Shown one piece after another: positions 24,617-37,232 of a DNA stretch of 64,000 bases. Where the stretch lies: assembly GCA_030549335.1 (NCBI GenBank), contig CM060196.1, positions 9,997,501 through 10,061,500 of the forward strand, given 5' to 3'. Numbering within the stretch: position 1 is the stretch's first letter; each line of letters starts with the position of its first letter. This stretch comes from Pontederia crassipes (Eukaryota > Streptophyta > Magnoliopsida > Commelinales > Pontederiaceae). Made by a program: the position numbers and the translations under genes. Under the pieces are notes generated by a model, which searched no databases, was not told the DNA's origin, and saw only the letters and a list, made by a program, of their open reading frames with translations.

Positions 24617-27345
24617 ACCAATCTTTTGGCTTATTGGTTGTACCTGTTTACAGTTGGTCTGGCTCATTACAGGGCCTATGTATATCTATGTCTTCTACCA
24701 TTACTGCCATCCTCTCTCACTCTCCCTCTCTCATGTCATCATTGCAGAACCAACCCCACCCCTTACGATCAGGAAATGTGTCTGATACGTGCCTGAAATC
24801 TATGTCACCAACTCACACACCATATTTTAGAATGTGACTAGACATATGTATGAACTATATATGATCAAGATTCATTCATATATCAGTATCGTCAAGCTCT
24901 AGCATTGAAACGTCCACATTAACTAGATAAATGCTCAGTTCTTCCTCTTCCAGCTACCTAAGCTTTGTGCATTACTAATGCCTGGATCCATGGCTTTTAA
25001 TGATCGACGTAGAGGTCACATGGACGACGAGACTGCATGCGTGGAAGAGATCGAGTGTGAGCTGTCCAACTACACAAAGCTAGAGAAGTGAAAAAAGAGA
25101 ATAAAAGAGGGGATATTGGTGCCCAGATGCACGTTGCAAAATAGAATCACTCTTAAGAGTTCATGCATCACTAGAAGTCGGGGTAAAAGTGATATATATG
25201 TTGTGGTGGCAATCCGAAAAAGTTTAGTGTTTAAGTTTTATATCCCGTCATGAACTAGTCTTTTTTGTTGTCATGCGCGTGTCGATCGATTTTGTGCATA
25301 TTTTTTTATTTTTTGACATGTTTCTAAATTAATAAAAATGTGAATTAAATAATCAATAATAATTATATTTATCATTTTTAAAATTTTATGAACTTTAACA
25401 CATTATTATGCTTCATAATATATATAATAATTTTGTATAACTTCTTATACTATAAAATTATTTTTTGTTATCATAAAAATTATCCTTTAAATTATTAATA
25501 AAAAATATCAAAAATATATAAAAATATGTATAAAAGCGTTTGATACATACGTGAAGCGAAAATGCATGACGCGCTTATTAAACCCCTAAATTAATTATAG
25601 GCAAGGCTTGGAATGATATTTTTTTTGCCAATCATCGTACTCAAGCAATATGTTAAAAAATCGATCTATCATCGAGCTTAACTAATTCGATATTCAGTTT
25701 TGATTGTGTGTTTGACAATAATAAATGAGATTCTCAATAAAAATTATTTACGTTCACAAGATTCAAATTCAAAATCTTACTTAAGTGAGAGTAACTATTT
25801 GTCAATTCATTCAACTCCCATTATTTCAATGATACTTATATTATAAATTTTTGGAAGTATATATCTGACATATCATCTTAATATTCAAAAGTTTATTTTT
25901 AAATATCTTCCATAAGAAAATTAGCATGTAAATTCTAAATTTAGTTATGCAATATAAAAGTAAACCCACCTTAATCAATATTTGTTGGCATAATTGATTA
26001 GTAAAATTATCCTTAATTAGGATCTACGGGAGCTAATAATATCGAATTTGATTTTTGACAACACCAATTTGATCATAGTATACCATTCAGGTCATGTTCA
26101 AGCACCGGATTAGTGTGTTACTAATAGCCCTAGACAGCATTTATCGAAAAAAAATAGACCTACTTTGATCCAAATGTTAAAATACAATTAATATATATTG
26201 GATTAGAAAATGTAATGATCTTTTTTTCTTCAAATGAGCAAATATAGTAAATCAAATCAAGAATCATAAAAACCTACTTATTAGTAAATATAAATATGTT
26301 TTAATAAATTTGTCACATTCAAATATTAAATTAAAACATCCCTAAATTATTTTTTATTAAATTTTAAACCATATCATATTATAATATAATAAGAAATACC
26401 ATATCATTCTTAGCTTAATTACTGAATATATTATTATTTAAATAATTATATTAATAATGTGAGTGAGATCATATAAAATTCGTAAGATCGTACATTAAAA
26501 TTAAGATTAAATTAAAACCTTACACTCAATATCTAATAACATCATGAAATTATAAAATATAGATCAGGACAGAGTAAATTTTTAAAATAAATCTTCACAA
26601 TCCTAATTGGCACAACAATTCATGGATGGTTGTGCCCGATCCTATTATATATTTTTATTTTTGATTTATTTTAATATCTAGCTGGAACTAAGAGAGTGTA
26701 AGTTTGCAAATTGCCATGCTAAGTTCGTGGTTAGGATTGAGAGTGCTGGCTTGGATTCAGCATCAATCCAAATCGAAAGGCCGGTGACCACATGGAAACG
26801 TGGTTGCAGGCCTACAACTTGAGCAACTCATGATTTGTTGTGCATTGATTCGGTGAATTATAATGCACTTCGATCACAAGGGCTACAAGTTTTCAACGTG
26901 ATATAATACGCGGACATGATGCATTCATTATATATAATATTAATAATGAGTTATATTAGGATGCAATTATAATATATGGGCAATTAAATTAGAATCATTT
27001 TGATTTGATGATTTAAAACATAAATAATTTGAATCATTTGATCAAAATAATGTGATGATTCAAAATATGGAATTGTACGATGCAATTACATGTTATGATT
27101 GTATCATAATACATCATATATATATATATATATATTGAAAGCTTCAAAAATAATATTCAAACCTACAAGAGCAAGTGGTGAAGGAAACTTAATCTGCTCG
27201 AGAGACATGAATGCGACTGGACCGATGACAGCATCAAACTTAAAGGCTGAGGCAACCAAAGTTGCTTGGCTCGAGCAGTAATATGATCGAGTGTTAAGCG
27301 TTTGATAAGTGTTATTAGTCTCGAAATCATCATTTGATAAAAAAA
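24617..27345. other. AT-rich intergenic stretch
   Basis: No gene, tRNA or clear repeat borders are seen. Much of 25250-26650 is over 75% AT by eye. It has short (TA)n tracts near 24140 and 27117-27134. Confidence 0.5.
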
Positions 27346-27380
27346 TTATTATTATTATTATTATTATTATTTTTTTTTTT
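27346..27380. repeat. (TTA)n followed by a T run
   Basis: About eight TTA units run into a stretch of about ten T. It is a simple repeat with no other content. Confidence 0.9.
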
Positions 27381-27701
27381 TAAATTAATTGAACATTAAT
27401 AATTTCGAACACTCAAAACCTCAGGCAGAAAAAAAAAAGGAAAACTTACAAAAGGAGGCCACCTAAAAGTTCATGTGCATGACGAGGGATTTGAAAGGGC
27501 GCGTCGACAGAATATGTACCATGCTAAAGTGGATTCTCTTCATCAATTGATGGATGTACTTTTAACCCCTTTTTTAATTCTCGGGTGACGTTTAATTTAA
27601 CCCCTCATATATTGATCTCTGTTTGTACCACAGATATGGGTTTTATAGACCTACTTGATTAATTTCTCATCAGTACTGGTACATACAAATCTCTCCTGTT
27701 G

Positions 27702-27748
27702 GGGAGGGAGAGGGAGAGGGAGAGGGAGAGGGGGAGAGAGAGAGGGGC
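27702..27748 (+). repeat. (GGGAGA)n purine tract
   Basis: Repeated GGGAGA/GAGGGA units form a G-rich tract with several GGG runs, capable in principle of G-quadruplex formation on the + strand. Confidence 0.85.
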
Positions 27749-28440
27749 ATCCCAAAACACAAAAAAGACCTCCACCTGCAGATGACTAACATGTTTGCAT
27801 TTCGTTGGCAGCGCCCAACGACTAGTTAGCGAGGAAACGTTAATCTCTAGAACAGTTCGTACATTTAGTCTAATTAATTAATTAAAGTTGAAAATAATCA
27901 GGATAAGATTTTATTTTAATACTTGTTATGGGGTAGTGTTTGAATGTTTTCTTCGGATCGATGATTCTTTTAGTTCATTTTGAACTTATAATTTTCTAGT
28001 ATGCGTTTACATGATTTTTATTTTTTAGTTTGCATGATTTATATACCAATCATATATTTTATATATGTTAAAATAAGTTAGTGCGTATTATGTAATTTAT
28101 TTTTTATGTTTTCTTTTGACTTCGTTTATAATATAAACAAACCCAATATTTTAACATCAGTTTTTAAAGTTTTATGATTGTTTACGTAAAGTTCACATTG
28201 GATACTTCATACTTGTATCAATACTTGAGTGTATAAATTAAAAAGAAAAATGTTTCTCACAACCATACGAGAAACTATATTAGTGAACCAGGGTAACGTT
28301 ACCCCACTCCGAAGTTGTCTTGTTTTTTTATTTGATGTGACATTTTTCTTTTTTTAATTCATTTTTTTAATTTTCTTTTACATCACACCATATTTTTTAT
28401 AAAATAAAGTATTTAATAAATATAAAATAATTTTAATAAG

Positions 28441-28516
28441 GTATTAATATAATATTATTTATTAATTATTATTTCATAAGGTATTAATATAATATTATTT
28501 ATTAATTATTATTTCA
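28441..28516. repeat. 40-bp tandem duplication
   Basis: A 40-bp AT-rich unit starting GTATTAATATAATATT at 28441 is repeated at 28481, with identity across the shared length. It is probably a recent replication-slippage duplication. Confidence 0.85.
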
Positions 28517-31100
28517 TTTAAAAAATTTAATATTTCATTAAATATAACTAATTTTTAAAACGATTTTTATATTTAAATAATATATTTTAATAAAAATTTC
28601 CCATAAATTTTTAGTTTATAATTTTATTTTAATTAATAATAAATATATACTTTATAATTATAATAATTATATATATTTTTTCCTATAATATCAACCACAT
28701 TATCCTTCATCATTTAATTTCACTCCAAACAAACACAACCCAAACTAACCGAGAACCTAAGAAGAACCGTAATTCCGTTTTTAAAGGACCCATTAATCTT
28801 TATTTTTCGTAAAACATTCTTCTACTTCATTTTTAAGCAAAAGACAATGCGGTCACAACAACTAAGGATAAAATGTATATGATGCTTCGCCCATTAATTG
28901 AATGATATAAAATTTTTATTCAATCACATTTTAAACAAATTTGATGGTGGAGATGTTTTGCGCACACCGTTGAGTTACAAAACAAAACCACATGATCTCG
29001 TAGCAATTCATCTATATAGAAATAATTCCATAATCTAATTCTTAGCCATTCTGCCATCAGTTATGAATTTGTCTATAAATAGAATCTTATTATTTTGGGC
29101 CTAATTACTGGACCGAATCCATTTCCAGACTTCTGATCCCAAGATTGGCCCATCAACCCGTCATCTCATCTGTAAGTTTTTTCTTTTCTTTTTTGTGTGT
29201 AATATATTGACTCCTAAACTTGAGAAAAAACACGAAAAATTAATTATGTAGTTGTAACTTCCTAAGCCGTTTAGCAATGAGAATTAGAGTTTCACTAAGT
29301 TTTCATGAATAATTGAGTTGATAAATTAGTTGTGTTTGAATGGAATAAAATTTGATGATGAGAAATAAAGTAATTGATGTGATATAAAAAAATAGATGTG
29401 ATGAATTAATTTTAGTAGACGATTGAGTTAAAAATATATATTATAATTTTTTTAAAAAAAATAAAATACATAATAAATATTTAAAAAATTTATGTCAATA
29501 AATTTGTTAAAAAATATAGTATTTAAATATAAAAATCAATTTTTAAATATTTATATTTAATGAAATATTACAATTTTATAATGAAAAAATAAATAATATT
29601 ATATTACTCATTTATTATTTATAATTTATAAATAATAAATTAATTAATTTACATAAGAAATGTTATAAAAGAAAATAATAAAGAATATAAAAAATGGGCA
29701 AAAAAACTAAGACGTCATGTCAGAAAAAAAAGCAAGAAATAAAAAAAAACCGTGCCGCTCGTGGTTCCACCAAAAACCACGACACTGGAATCAAATCACG
29801 TGTCAAATTCTACTCGTATTTGGGGAATCGAGTGGAATCGATTGGTTCCACCGATTCCACTTCCCAAAAGACTACGTCTCAAGATTACTAAACTACGTAG
29901 ATAATTTTCTAATATTCAATTTAGAGTCAAGTGCAATCCATATATCACAACTTATAGCTCTCTCATACTGATATATAAGAAAAAATTATGAATATAAAAA
30001 TACTTAGTACGTAAAGTCTAATTGATAATTAATATACTTAAATGAAAATAAGATATGATTAATGATAAATTAATTGAGCAATCAGTATAATAATTAATTA
30101 ATAATTTAATAATTTATCAATATAAATAATATATCATGTTAAGATCAAAAGACCACTGTCCATTAATAACAATTTCAATTATCCGATCAATAATCAATAT
30201 TCAATTAATAATTTTTAACTTGATAATAAATGGTTATTGATCAATAATAATTTGATACAATGAATCAATGTCAATTTATCCAAATGATCTATTTAATTTC
30301 ATTCAATTCAATATTCAATCTCAATGAAAAGCACTACTTTCATGCATGTCAATGAGGATCAACCTCACGACAAGTCCAATTTAAGTCAATGAATTCGTGT
30401 ATGTCGTAGGATTAGTGGTCATATACAATACAAGCATAATTTTTACATTATTTGTGTTGGGAATATTACATCGAGAATCAATGAATAATCACAATAATAA
30501 ATTAGAGAAATAGAAGAGAAGATGATAAAATCCTCTTAATCAATGCAAACAAGAGAAAAACATTCACGGATAAAGGGGGTTATCGACAGAAGAAATCCAC
30601 TATAAGCAAAAAGAGAATACACGATGATAAAATCCTAGCGGCTCAAACCCTCCACTTCCGCACCGCATATCCTCATTTTTTTTCTTTTTCTCATTTTTTC
30701 TTTCATAATTTTGGGTACATGATACATAATTCAAGGCACATCAACCCTCATTCGATTCAATTTAATTGGTTCCAACTTAAAGGTAATGGCACTGTTTGGC
30801 ATGACATTTTAGTACAAGTTTTAGTAGAGTACAACAGATTAAATAATTAAATCTTTATTTTTACTGTTGGGTAATGTACCTTTTTTCGGTAAAGTACAAT
30901 GGATTTGCCAAAAACGTTATACGCTCCTCTTTCAAACTTACGATGGTTCATAGAAGAGTTTTACATTTCTTTTACCTTTTTTACCCCTTTTTAAACACAA
31001 TGATAAAAACTCTTGTTTAAAAACTTTTGTAAACAAGGGCGACACACATCCTCTCGATGAAGTACCATTAAAATTTCACATCCTCCTCGGTGCCCAAGGT
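28517..31100. other. AT-rich intergenic stretch with MITE-like fragments
   Basis: Similar termini such as TTGTGTTTGAATGGA (29329) and, inverted, CACTCCAAACAAACACAA (about 28721) suggest decayed MITEs. Two hairpins lie at 29760-29781 and 29831-29861. A TGTTGGGAATATTACATC motif near 30455 could be an LTR start. No gene is seen. Confidence 0.4.
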
Positions 31101-31290
31101 ACCATTAAAATTTTACGCAATGATTACACTTTTTCATAATATGACTTATCTACACGAGAGAGATGACGGATCTTTCTTGCTTGGGTTGTTGTGTTCTTTT
31201 ACCATTAAAATTTTATGTAGTCATTACACTTTTTCATGATATGACTCATCTACACGAAAGAGATGACTCTTCTTTCTTGATTGGATTGCT
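31101..31290. repeat. Imperfect 100-bp tandem duplication
   Basis: ACCATTAAAATTTTA followed by CATTACACTTTTTCAT and ATCTACACGA recurs exactly 100 bp later (31101 and 31201). The copies have diverged by several substitutions. A shorter repeat containing TTTGATATGAGAGAGAG occurs at about 31309 and 31379. Confidence 0.7.
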
Positions 31291-31599
31291 TGGGTTGCTC
31301 TTCTTTCTTTGATATGAGAGAGAGTACACTTTGTTATTTCTTGATTGAGTTGGTGCACTCATGATTTGTTCTTCTTTCTTTGATATGAGAGAGAGAGGGA
31401 CGCTTGTTAGAGAGAAAAAGTTCTTTTCTTGATATATTTCATGGATATTAGAGAGAGATAGGAGAGAGACTTATGCTATTATTTATTGATATCTCATATG
31501 GATAGGGAAGAGAGAGATGTTAAAAATAGCATGTTGCACAATTTCATTGATACCTTATATGCATGCGATAGAGAAGAAAGAGATTAAATTTCTTTAAGA

Positions 31600-32830
31600 C
31601 TGAAAATGACAGAAAATCAAGTCCAAACTAACAAAAATGCATTGTCATGACCGTGCTCTCTAATGTCACAATCATGCCTTCATCGTTAAAGGGTAGCCTT
31701 ACTCTTATGGCTGTGTCTCGGAATATCACAGCCGTGCGCTCAACAAGTCAAAACATTGTCACTTTCACGACCGTAAGCACGTGTGGAAGTTGTAGATTGA
31801 TACATGGTCTTTGTCACGGCCGTCACGGATATTGTCATGACTGTGACGACGGACAGTTAGGTGGTTTGAAGGCAAATTTTATTCACTTTTCGGATAGATT
31901 TTTGGTTTCTTCCTTTGGAGATGAGAAAATCTATAAAATGAGGCAAAAAAGGACCTAGAAATGTATCCTTAGAGCATATATTTGAACTTAGAAAGAGGAT
32001 AAGAGCGAGATAAATAGTGAAGCTTTGTCAGAAACTCGAGAGGGCATGTGCATAGCTGTTGCAAGAATTCTTCATTTTCCTTTCCTACACTTATATTAGA
32101 TTTGATGTTACTCTTTAGTATATTTATTCTTCCATTAGGATCATCTTAATTGAACCATATTTGTGTCTTGGAATCTCTCTTAATATTAGTTTAGTTTGAA
32201 TTTTTAATAGCATTGCAATTTTATTTTTAATGCTTTCCTTTGATTCCATGATTTATGATTTGATTGCTATATGTGAAGAAGTAATTATTTTCATAATAGT
32301 TTTTAGGATCGATCTTACTCATTGCATGCCGCAATTAGAGAAATCGAAAGAGACTTAATTTGTGTAATTATTAAGATGACTTGATAAATCTCTTAATATT
32401 AATACTATTTTAATGCATCTTATGATTAATTAGATAGGTTAAAAATTGAGATGATTAATTTATTCTAATTATTTAATGTAGTAGTTAAACTTTGAAACAT
32501 TGGTTAACTAATTTTGGAAATTTACTTTGTTATTGATTCAACTAATTCTAAGTTGAAAATATCCATTACATTTTAGTAGCGATAAATAGGTGTCCTAATC
32601 ATCAAATCCTTATTTATCCAGGTAATCATTTTCTTTATTTCATCACTTTAATTTTATTCACATCTAAAATCAACTATTTTCTTAATTTCTCAATTAACAA
32701 GGTTAAAATAGAATCTAAGTTATTAACCATTCTCGTGAGAATGATAACTTTACTCATTCACTTTATTACTTGATCGACTAATGCACTTGTTAGTGTTTAC
32801 TATCATTTTTACACGCATCACTAATTGAAT
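31600..32830 (+). mobile_element. Probable Ty3/gypsy-type LTR remnant
   Basis: GC-richer segments with repeated GTCACGACCGTG-like motifs (31647-31850) are followed by AT-rich sequence. The stretch 32690-32820 ends in TTTTTACACGCATCA. This organisation resembles the 3' half of gypsy LTRs in plants. No target-site duplication or internal domain was found, so the borders are approximate. Confidence 0.4.
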
Positions 32831-33119
32831 ATCGTTATGGTTATTGATTGGTTTTTGGACCTTAGCATGATTCACCAGATCACATTGATCCATAGTTGTA
32901 TCCATCACTATGTTGATCCATTTCATATTAATTCATTGTTCTATAGATCCATTGTTATATCGTTATATTGATCCATTGTCTCATTGAGTTATTGATTATG
33001 CTGTTGTATCATCCTATTGATTTGTTGATATCATGATTCATTGATCATCGTATAGTATTATTCCATTTGCTCAATTGATTTATTATTTTTATTTTGAGCA
33101 TTATTGATTATTGTCTATT

Positions 33120-33420
33120 GATTATGGTTAGACCCTATATACTGAGTATTTTTATACTCATAAATTTTTTTGTACTTGGATCCATGCAGGTGAGAGGATT
33201 GATATAGATGATGATTCTATAGGTGGCTCAGCTCTGTGACAGATGGATGTTGCATATGGCATAATGGAGACTCTAGATTGAGTCCTATCAAGTTGCTTAG
33301 TTCATATTATTCTGCATTTTATAGTTCATATTTTTCCAAAAAATATTTTATAAGAAACTGTGTAATGTCTTTAGGATGACTCTGAGCACATAAATGTCAC
33401 GTGGGTCTCAAGACGTTACA
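33120..33420 (+). mobile_element. 3' end of a Tekay/Del-like gypsy LTR
   Basis: The segment holds CTGAGTATTTTTATACTCAT, a GATGATGATTCTAT region and the end GGGTCTCAAGACGTTACA. These resemble the 3' ends of Tekay/Del-type LTRs in plants. The matching LTR start is not adjacent. The family call is from memory of the motif pattern, not from alignment. Confidence 0.4.
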
Positions 33421-34778
33421 GAGACAATCCGTCAAACACTTGAAACCCATGAAATCAAAGATGCACAAACTTCGTGATGATTAACTCTGCAAGCTCTTCG
33501 ATGGCAGTAGAACAAGTCAGAAAAGGCAATTGAAGCTGAAGACGTAGACAAAGAAGCTGACCTCTGAGCTACGAAACCTTGGAAAACATGAGCTCTCGTG
33601 ATTGGAAGAAGAATGAGCACCATTTTCCTTGAGCACTTGAGCTTGCTAGTGGTAGATCGAAAGCAAACGAAAAATGAAGATGAGAAGAAGAGCGGTGGAT
33701 CAAACAATAGGATAATGATGAGAATGGAGAAATGTGATCGACAATGAAAACTACAACGGTCGAAATAGAAGCAGATTAGATGAATGATGTGTGAATTGAA
33801 GAAACTAAGGCTGACAAGAGTCAATGAGGAAACATATTGAGCAGATACAATCGAAGCTAAACAAGAAAAAATGAGCTCAAGCTATAGTGATGCTCATCGG
33901 AGAGATATTGCTAAGGAATGTGAAAGAAGAATTAAAAAATAAAGAAGATAGAAGAATTTGATACAATGTCAAGATTTGGTACTCAGGGTGACTGATTACT
34001 CGCTTGGCTGAGAGACATCGGAGAAGGAGAGGAAACAAAAGATTGGCAGAAACAAAAGAAAAAAGAAGCAAGAAAGAAGTCAACAGATCAGAGCATATGA
34101 AGATGCCAACCATTGAAGCATACCGAAGACGTCGAAAGATGATCGGAGAACAAAACTTTCGACCTCGACGACCCGAAGAAGAACAAACACATGACAAACG
34201 GAGACAATGATGAGCTCCCAACCTCGATGTCCCAAGAAGGAAGGAAGAACTCATGCACCAAGAAATGCTCGAAGACGTCATAGTTGCAAATGAAGGTTAT
34301 CGAATCATAGAAGGATTTGATTGGCAACAATCATAGCACCATTGTTTGAAAGAAGCAGAGATGATCAGAGACAAAAAAAATGATCTCACGATCTCTGCAA
34401 ACCCAAGAAAAACGCACAAAATCAATGAAACAAGAAGAGTCAGTTAGCCAAGCGATGAGAAACTGACGAATATGATCGAAAAAGAGAAAGAAGATTGGAA
34501 GGAGACAAAATGGAGTATAAGGTGAACATCAATCCACAGCCATATGGAAAGAAACACATGTGTGATAAAAAGGGGAGATCTCGATCTACGACAATCTTGG
34601 TGACTAGATCGGAACAATTTTTCCATCACTCGAACTTGTGGGTGCAATGTTGGTTGATGATCACCCGGTGACGAACTTCATGTTGAATATCAACTATGAG
34701 CTTCGAGCAGCGGCAACCGGTACTGAAGTAGGACAAGAGGAGCTCAATCGGATTGCGAAGCACTCGACTCTAATATCA
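33421..34778 (-). mobile_element. Decayed internal region of a minus-strand LTR element
   Basis: This stretch lies downstream, in the element's minus-strand sense, of the primer-binding site at 34765-34778. The frames are broken and no gag or pol motif is recognisable, so it is either a non-autonomous element or heavily decayed sequence. Confidence 0.35.
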
Positions 34779-34979
34779 TGTCAAGAATTGGAGAGCTCAT
34801 GTGCTGGTCGGAGATCTGCTCGTGTGACCAGACGAAGGGACGAAGCAAAAGGAAAAAGATGCAAAGTTTCTCTAAGGAAAAAATGATGAAAGCTAAAATG
34901 TATTAAAAAGAAATGAATTACAACTGACCCGAAGCTACAACTCACAGTTTAACCATGTACTTATACTAATCATCTAACA
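34779..34979 (-). mobile_element. Short LTR (201 bp) with adjacent primer-binding site
   Basis: On the minus strand the segment starts TGTTAGATGATTAG, ends TTCTTGACA and is immediately followed by TGATATTAGAGTCG. That is a close variant of the initiator-Met tRNA primer-binding site TGGTATCAGAGC. This is what a 5' LTR of a copia-type element looks like. The 3' LTR was not found. Confidence 0.55.
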
Positions 34980-35083
34980 TATTAAAAGAAACTAAACTAA
35001 ATAAATCGATATTACATGCTCCTAATAATGCAACAAAATAGAAGACGATACAACGTTATGCAACTCTATTGTTGCTAACTTCA

Positions 35084-37232
35084 TGTTGGATCCCAAAGGC
35101 CAGCAAGAGCGTGGAGTGAATTGATGTTAAAAACCAAAGTTATCAATTTCACGGGTAAATTACACGATTAGTCCCTCAACTTCGAGTCATTTTCAAACTG
35201 ATCCTCCAACTTCAATTTGTAATCAGAACGTCCCTCATCTTTTATTTTCTTGCACAATTAGTCCTCTTGACTGGTGATAGTGGGTTTCCCGATTGCCTTG
35301 CATACGTGGACGCCACGTGAGTCATTTCTCTTTCATCCACGTTATTCAAGTCATCCACGTCATTTAGCACTAGCAAATCAGGTAAATTACACGGATCGTC
35401 CTCTAACTTTGTGTCGATTACTAAACGGTCCCCCAACTTTGATATTATTGCATGATTCATCCACTTGACTGGTAAGAGACAATCTCTCGATTATCTTGCT
35501 GACGTGGTGTAATGAAATATAAAAAAATTAACTTATTGACATAGCACAATAAAAAATAATATAATATTAATAAAACATTATAAAAAATAAAAATGATAGG
35601 GACGTCGACGAGCTCGTGAGGGGGCGTTGGCGCCTCTCTTGTGAAGCTCGCTAATGGACGAGCTTGGAGAGGGGGGCCGGCGCCCCCTATGCCAGCTCGC
35701 CAAAGGGCGAGTAGCTCGCCCACGCCTTTAAAGTTTTATAATATTTTTTATTATGTGATGTCAGCTAGTTAAAATTTTTTATTATATTTTATTATACCAT
35801 GTCAGCAAGATAATCGGGAGACTGTTTCTTATCGGTCAAGTGGATGAATCGTACAATAATATCAAAGTTGAAGGACTGTTTAGAAATCGACTCAAAGTTG
35901 GGGGACGATCCGTGTAATTTACCCGATTTGGAGCGTTAAACGAAGTGAATAACTTAAATGACGTGGATGAGAGAGAAATGACTCACGTGTCGGTCACGTA
36001 CACAAGGCAACCGGGAAACCCACTATCACCTGTCAAGAGAACTAATCGTGCAAGAAAATAAAAGATGAGGGGCGTTCTGGTTACAAATTAAAATTGGGGG
36101 ACCGATTTGAAAATGACTCAAAGTTGATGAACCATTCGTGTAAACATGTCGCGAAAGCTAAAAGTCAATTCTTTAAACATTTTAAATTAATGCAATTCGG
36201 ATCACATCAAACACAATATGAAAGGGAGAGAGAGAATTCAAACACAAGAACATAGGTGGTTGTTGACGGGGTTCGACCACACCTTGGTCTACGTACTCGC
36301 TCCGACTTCGAGACCACTGAAGGTTCCACTAGAATATCTTCCTTTGTTCCAAATGAGGCAAAGAAGAAAAGCGCTTGACATCAACCACATTTTCTTCACT
36401 TCGAGAGGCAAAAAAACCTCTCCTCCTAGGAAGCTAATTTTTCTCTCACTCAAGATGTAAGATTTGGAACCTCTTTCACACAGGAGTTCTCACAATTTTT
36501 CTGAAAATGATTTCTCTCTTTTATAATAAAATGCTCACAAGAAAAGAAGAGAAAAAAAGAAAACCTAAAATGATAACTTCAAGAAAAAAACTCTTCTTTT
36601 GATAATTTGAAGTTTTTCTTAATGTTTGGATGAATGTCTTTGCTTTTAACTTTGGCACTCCTTTTATAGGCTTCAGCATGTGAAAAAAATCGTCCAGAAT
36701 TTATTTCACAATTTCTCCTTCAAAATTGACGGTTATTGTTCATTTGACCAGGAGGTTGGTCGACCGCACATATGGATCAGTCGATCGGTCTATATGATCA
36801 TTGCGCGATTTCTTCAGCTTCTAGTCTTAATCGGTCGACCGGATCATCAATCGGTTAGTCGACGCATCAACTAGGGCAGCCTCAATTTTGATCGATCGAT
36901 CGGTATTGTCTCAATCGGCCTTCATTGTCTCAATCGGCCTTCTTTACTTCGATCGACAGGTTGATTGACCTGCATTATTTTAAGCATAACTTTTTACAAA
37001 GTTATCCAAATTAGATAATCTTATATTCTGTGGATAGCTAATAGGATTTTCTACAATTTTGATATCCATTACTCATCCGGAATATTATAAAACCATAATT
37101 AGTTATTTAATCAAAATTTAGTATATAAAGTTATCCATTTTTCTTTAAACTTTTTCAGCAGTTAATTTTAGTCTTTCGAGATTTGTATTATTAAAATATA
37201 ATTTTATATGTCATTAAAATTTTGCTCCAATA
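35084..37232 (-). mobile_element. Solo LTR (family L, copy L2) interrupted by a foldback element
   Basis: Ends TGTTGGATCC...TCCAATA (minus-strand TATTGGA...CCAACA) are flanked by the perfect 5-bp duplication CTTCA (35079-35083 and 37233-37237). Internally it aligns by eye, in reverse orientation, with the LTR at 62175-63394, including a TATAAAAGG promoter motif (36660-36668, minus strand) and clusters of GGTCGACCG. The foldback element at 35155-36146 splits it near its 3' end. No internal retrotransposon sequence is attached, so it is a solo LTR. Confidence 0.85.
35155..36146. mobile_element. Mutator-like foldback element, family A copy 1
   Basis: Long inverted arms (about 400 bp each) start GTAAATTACACGATTAGTCC and end with the inverse ...CATTCGTGTAAAC. 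The flanks ATTTCACGG and ATGTCGCGA are a diverged 9-bp duplication (6 of 9 identical), and the element sits inside the solo LTR. The core (about 35600-35720) is GC-rich with GAGCTCGTGAGGGGGCGTTGG and similar motifs. A reading frame through the core has no recognisable function. Long arms and a 9-bp duplication suggest the Mutator superfamily. Confidence 0.75.

Noticed and set aside
28291-28304. 14-bp perfect palindrome GGGTAACGTTACCC
   Set aside because: It is isolated, with no nearby gene or repeat partner. A palindrome this short can occur by chance.
35457-35723. ORFs through the GC-rich foldback cores (also 1771-2007, 47921-48362, 59284-59784)
   Set aside because: The similar peptides arise because the cores are repeated in several orientations. 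No domain, and the frames differ between copies.
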